From: Lachnospiraceae bacterium
GTDB lineage: Bacteria; Bacillota; Clostridia; Lachnospirales; Lachnospiraceae
Direction: 5' to 3'
DNA length: 64,000 nucleotides
NCBI GenBank assembly: GCA_017411305.1
Contig: JAFQQI010000113.1
Coordinates: forward strand, 20,356-84,355
The notes under the pieces: generated by a model
Told to the model about the DNA's origin: nothing
Database searches by the model: none
Seen by the model: only the letters and a program-made list of their open reading frames with translations
Shown here: piece by piece, positions 61,760 to 64,000 of the stretch
Position numbering within the stretch: position 1 is the stretch's first letter
Layout: each line of letters begins with the position of its first letter
Translations under genes and position numbers: made by a program

Positions 61760-62245
61760 ATGCAAAATCGAAAAAAGCCACCTGTAAATTTGGATGAATA
61801 TATACAGGGGGAAAAACGTAAGTACATCACTTACGAAGCCGGTGCAAGATTATATAGTATGCCGTACTGGACTTTTGTAAAAGTGGCAAAGGAAGCAAAT
61901 GCTACTTGGTGCTTAAGGAAGACGGCTATATTAGATATGAATGTATTGGATAAGTATTTGGATGAACATTACTCAGTGGCAAGAGAAGACGTAAATTATG
62001 CAAGGGAAGAGGTAATTAAAATGGCAAGAGGAAGAAAAAAGGTAGAAAACATTGAAGAGCTGGTAGGGAGCAAAGCAAAGAAGTATGTCCGTTATGCGGA
62101 AGGAGCAGAGCTATATTCCATGGGATTACATACGTTTGAAAGTTTGGCAAAAGATGCAGGAGCGATTAGAAGGGTAAAGGGGATTGTGTTGGTAAACATA
62201 GAAAGAATTGAAGCATTTATTGAGTCATTCGCAGAGGAGGGATAA
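61760..62245 (+). CDS. Duplicated DUF6462-like DNA-binding protein of a mobile element
   Basis: The 161-residue protein contains two copies of an excisionase-like domain: residues 17-71 (KYITYEAGARLYSMPYWTFV) and 111-160 (KYVRYAEGAELYSMGLHTFE followed by IVLVNIERIEAFIE). This fits the DUF6462 family found on clostridial mobile elements. Between the copies, ATG 62021 (residue 88) has its own GAAGAGGT ribosome binding site, so the gene looks like an in-frame fusion of two tandem genes and may also give a short form. AAAGGAG lies before the main start. Codons are more AT-rich than in the housekeeping genes upstream. Confidence 0.8.
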   Translation: MQNRKKPPVNLDEYIQGEKRKYITYEAGARLYSMPYWTFVKVAKEANATWCLRKTAILDMNVLDKYLDEHYSVAREDVNYAREEVIKMARGRKKVENIEELVGSKAKKYVRYAEGAELYSMGLHTFESLAKDAGAIRRVKGIVLVNIERIEAFIESFAEEG

Positions 62246-62246
62246 A

Positions 62247-63038
62247 ATGGGCAAATGTCATGTTATTTCGGTGAGTAATCAAAAAGGCGGCGTAGGTAAA
62301 ACCGTAACGAGTGTTAATCTAGGAATAGGTTTGGCGAGAGAGGGTAAAAAGGTACTTTTGATAGATGCAGATCCTCAAGGGTCATTAACAATCAGTTTAG
62401 GTATTACAGAACAGGATGAGATAGAGTACTCCCTTGCAACTGTTATGATGAAAATAGTGAATGGGGAAGAAATTGATGTATCAGAAGGCTTGATACATCA
62501 TGAGGAAGGTGTGGACTTGTTACCCGGTAATATTGATTTATCTGTTTTAGAGATAACACTTGTAGGGGTGATGAGTAGAGAAATGGTATTGAAGCGGTAT
62601 GTAGACAAAGTAAGGGAATATTATGATTACATTATTATTGATTGTATGTCTTTGCTTGGGATGATAACAATAAACGCTTTAGCCTGTGCAGACTCTGTGC
62701 TTATTCCGGTACAAGCTCATTATTTACCGGTAAAGGGACTACAACAGTTGCTAAAGACGATTAGAAGTGTAAAGCGTCAGTTAAATCAAAAGCTAACAAT
62801 AGAAGGTATCTTAATTACAATGGTGGATACCAGAACAAATTTTTCTAAAGATATATCTGCAAAGGTACATGAAATATATGCTTCAAAAGTGAAAACATTT
62901 AGTACAGAGATACCATTGTCTATCAAAGCAGCAGAAACCAGTGCAGAAGGAAAAAGTATTTTTCAGTACAATTCTAAAGGGAAAGTTGCGGCAGGGTATA
63001 GAGCTCTAGTAAAGGAGGTAATAAATAATGGCAAGTAG
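62247..63038 (+). CDS. parA: ParA-family partitioning ATPase
   Basis: The 263-residue ATPase has the deviant Walker A motif KGGVGKT (in SNQKGGVGKTVTSVNLGIGL, residues 9-28), VLLIDADPQGSLTISLGI and YIIIDCMSLLGMITINA as Walker B-like segment. It separates DNA copies at cell division and is typical of plasmids and large integrative elements. ATG 62247 has GGAGGG just upstream and follows the previous stop by one base; an earlier in-frame ATG (62208) would overlap the preceding gene. The 3' end overlaps parB by 11 bases. Confidence 0.93.
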   Translation: MGKCHVISVSNQKGGVGKTVTSVNLGIGLAREGKKVLLIDADPQGSLTISLGITEQDEIEYSLATVMMKIVNGEEIDVSEGLIHHEEGVDLLPGNIDLSVLEITLVGVMSREMVLKRYVDKVREYYDYIIIDCMSLLGMITINALACADSVLIPVQAHYLPVKGLQQLLKTIRSVKRQLNQKLTIEGILITMVDTRTNFSKDISAKVHEIYASKVKTFSTEIPLSIKAAETSAEGKSIFQYNSKGKVAAGYRALVKEVINNGK

Positions 63039-63936
63039 ACCGGGACAGAAGATTAAATTAGAATGCATCGAAGATATTTTAGGTGTGCCAGAGGAAGGGA
63101 CAACAGAAGTAGATATTAGAGCAATACACCCATTTGAAAATCATCCATTTAAGGTATTGGATGATGAAAAGATGAATGAGTTGGTAGAGAGCATTAAAGA
63201 TAATGGAATATTGACCCCAGTTTTATTAAGACCTGATGATGAAGGCACATATGAGATGATATCTGGTCATAGAAGATTACATGCGGCGAGGAGAGCAGGA
63301 TTATCTAAAGTACCCGCTATCATCAAGGAGATGGATGATGATGAAGCAACTATTGTAATGGTAGACTCCAATTTACAAAGGGAAGAAATGCTTCCAAGTG
63401 AAAAAGGATTTGCTTACAAGATGAAATTTGATGCTATAAGTCATCAAGGAAAACGCACAGATTTAACTTTGTATCTTGGAGATACAAAGTTAAGTGCAGG
63501 GGATAAGGTTGGGCAAAACGATGGATTAAATCGCATGCAGGTATTTCGTTATATTCGTATAACTGAGTTAATACCAGAATTGCTTAACATGGTGGATAAT
63601 AAAAAATTGGCACTATATGTCGGAGTAGAATTATCATATTTAAGTCATGTGATGCAAGAGTGGATTTATGAATATATTCATGTGAAAGGAATGATAAAGC
63701 AAGAGCAGCTGGCAGCGCTTCGAGAGTATCGTGGAAAAAAGAATGTCAAAAAGGAAGAAATAATGCAGTTGCTGGACGATTCGATTGCATCAGTAACAAG
63801 AGCAAATAAGATTACTTTAACTGCCCATAAGCTATATAAGTATTTCCCTGCATATTACTCAAAGGCAGAAATGGAGAAAGTAATTACAAGTTTGCTGAAG
63901 CAATGGAAATTACAGAATGATAATCAATTAGTGTAA
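63028..63936 (+). CDS. parB: ParB/RepB/Spo0J-family partition protein
   Basis: The 302-residue protein has the ParB N-terminal nuclease-like/CTP-binding domain (VDIRAIHPFENHPFKVLDDE, GTYEMISGHRRLHAARRAGL and NLQREEMLPSEKGFAYKMKF) and a central helix-turn-helix region (GLNRMQVFRYIRITELIPEL). It binds a centromere-like site and works with ParA. AAAGGAGGT precedes the ATG within parA. No parS-like site was identified in this window. Confidence 0.92.
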   Translation: MASRPGQKIKLECIEDILGVPEEGTTEVDIRAIHPFENHPFKVLDDEKMNELVESIKDNGILTPVLLRPDDEGTYEMISGHRRLHAARRAGLSKVPAIIKEMDDDEATIVMVDSNLQREEMLPSEKGFAYKMKFDAISHQGKRTDLTLYLGDTKLSAGDKVGQNDGLNRMQVFRYIRITELIPELLNMVDNKKLALYVGVELSYLSHVMQEWIYEYIHVKGMIKQEQLAALREYRGKKNVKKEEIMQLLDDSIASVTRANKITLTAHKLYKYFPAYYSKAEMEKVITSLLKQWKLQNDNQLV

Positions 63937-63948
63937 TAGGAGGTAGTC

Positions 63949-64000
63949 ATGGAAGAAAAATTTTCGATATATGAAAAATTGAAAATAGAATTGTTTGAGA
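63949..64000 (+). CDS. Partial gene of the mobile element, cut by the window end
   Basis: ATG 63949 has AGGAGGT seven bases upstream and opens MEEKFSIYEKLKIELFE before the sequence ends. The spacing of 12 bases after parB suggests the same operon. The product cannot be identified from 17 residues. Confidence 0.6.
   Translation, partial: MEEKFSIYEKLKIELFE

Noticed and set aside
1-64000. CRISPR arrays, tRNA or rRNA genes, insertion sequences
   Set aside because: No regularly spaced repeats, cloverleaf sequences, rRNA segments or transposase genes were seen on reading both strands.

Overview
The window looks like a chromosomal segment of a low-to-moderate GC, anaerobic Gram-positive bacterium of the Clostridia, most likely family Lachnospiraceae. 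The reasons are the protein style (DUF6462-type proteins, a UDPGP-type pyrophosphorylase, an EpsG-type polymerase, LytTR/GHKL regulators), the spore-former gene ytvI, a SleB-type cell wall hydrolase, strong AGGAGG-type ribosome binding sites and a SAM-I riboswitch before metK. The genus cannot be fixed from the sequence alone. No rRNA, tRNA, CRISPR array or insertion sequence was seen.

Layout. 1-10.5 kb: two tandem NSS-family sodium symporters, a small helical protein, a PcRGLX/YetA-like carbohydrate-active protein, an orphan FliB-like methylase, a LacI-like sensor fused to a GGDEF domain, a HIT protein and a CofE-like ligase. 10.6-15.0 kb: a quorum-sensing-type region with two LytTR response regulators, an XRE regulator, a GHKL histidine kinase, an unannotated 46-codon AgrD-like peptide gene and an overlapping agrB-like gene. 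15.2-15.4 kb: a small Rpn-tail-like remnant. 15.6-28.9 kb: an exopolysaccharide locus with an initiating sugar transferase, Wzz-like protein, EpsG-like polymerase, several GT2/GT4 enzymes, a GtrB-like plus GT-C pair and a nucleotide-sugar 4,6-dehydratase, but no visible flippase. 29-33 kb: dipeptidase, a 50-codon membrane protein on the minus strand, UDPGP pyrophosphorylase and galE, with a strong Pho-box-like repeat array in the divergent intergenic region. 33-45 kb: trhA, a small alarmone synthetase, a coiled-coil membrane protein, flavin reductase, dinB, a LysM-G5-M23 peptidase, murA, an HD-GYP phosphodiesterase, SAM riboswitch-metK and ytvI. 45-61.5 kb: housekeeping genes dnaE, pfkA, a TrmH-type methyltransferase, proC, a SleB-like hydrolase, nfeD-SPFH, argF-birA-coaX-dusB, greA and lysS. 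61.5-64 kb: the start of a probable integrative element abutting the 3' end of lysS (duplicated DUF6462 protein, ParA, ParB).

How parts work together. The nucleotide-sugar genes (dehydratase, UDPGP enzyme, galE) sit next to the glycosyltransferase locus and probably feed it. The diguanylate cyclase and the HD-GYP protein would make and degrade cyclic di-GMP. The kinase, LytTR regulators, AgrD-like peptide and AgrB-like protease form a plausible self-contained cell-density circuit just upstream of the polysaccharide locus.

The most interesting signals outside the main genes are: the AgrD-like peptide with agrD-before-agrB overlap; an 11-bp-phased TTAACA array at 30333-30393; a roughly 300-bp imperfect palindrome at 52718-53018; phased alternating half-sites at the pfkA transcription start; palindromes before trhA and the coiled-coil gene; and an iterated ATGGATT motif at the lysS/element junction. 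Everything here comes from reading the sequence; no database search was run.
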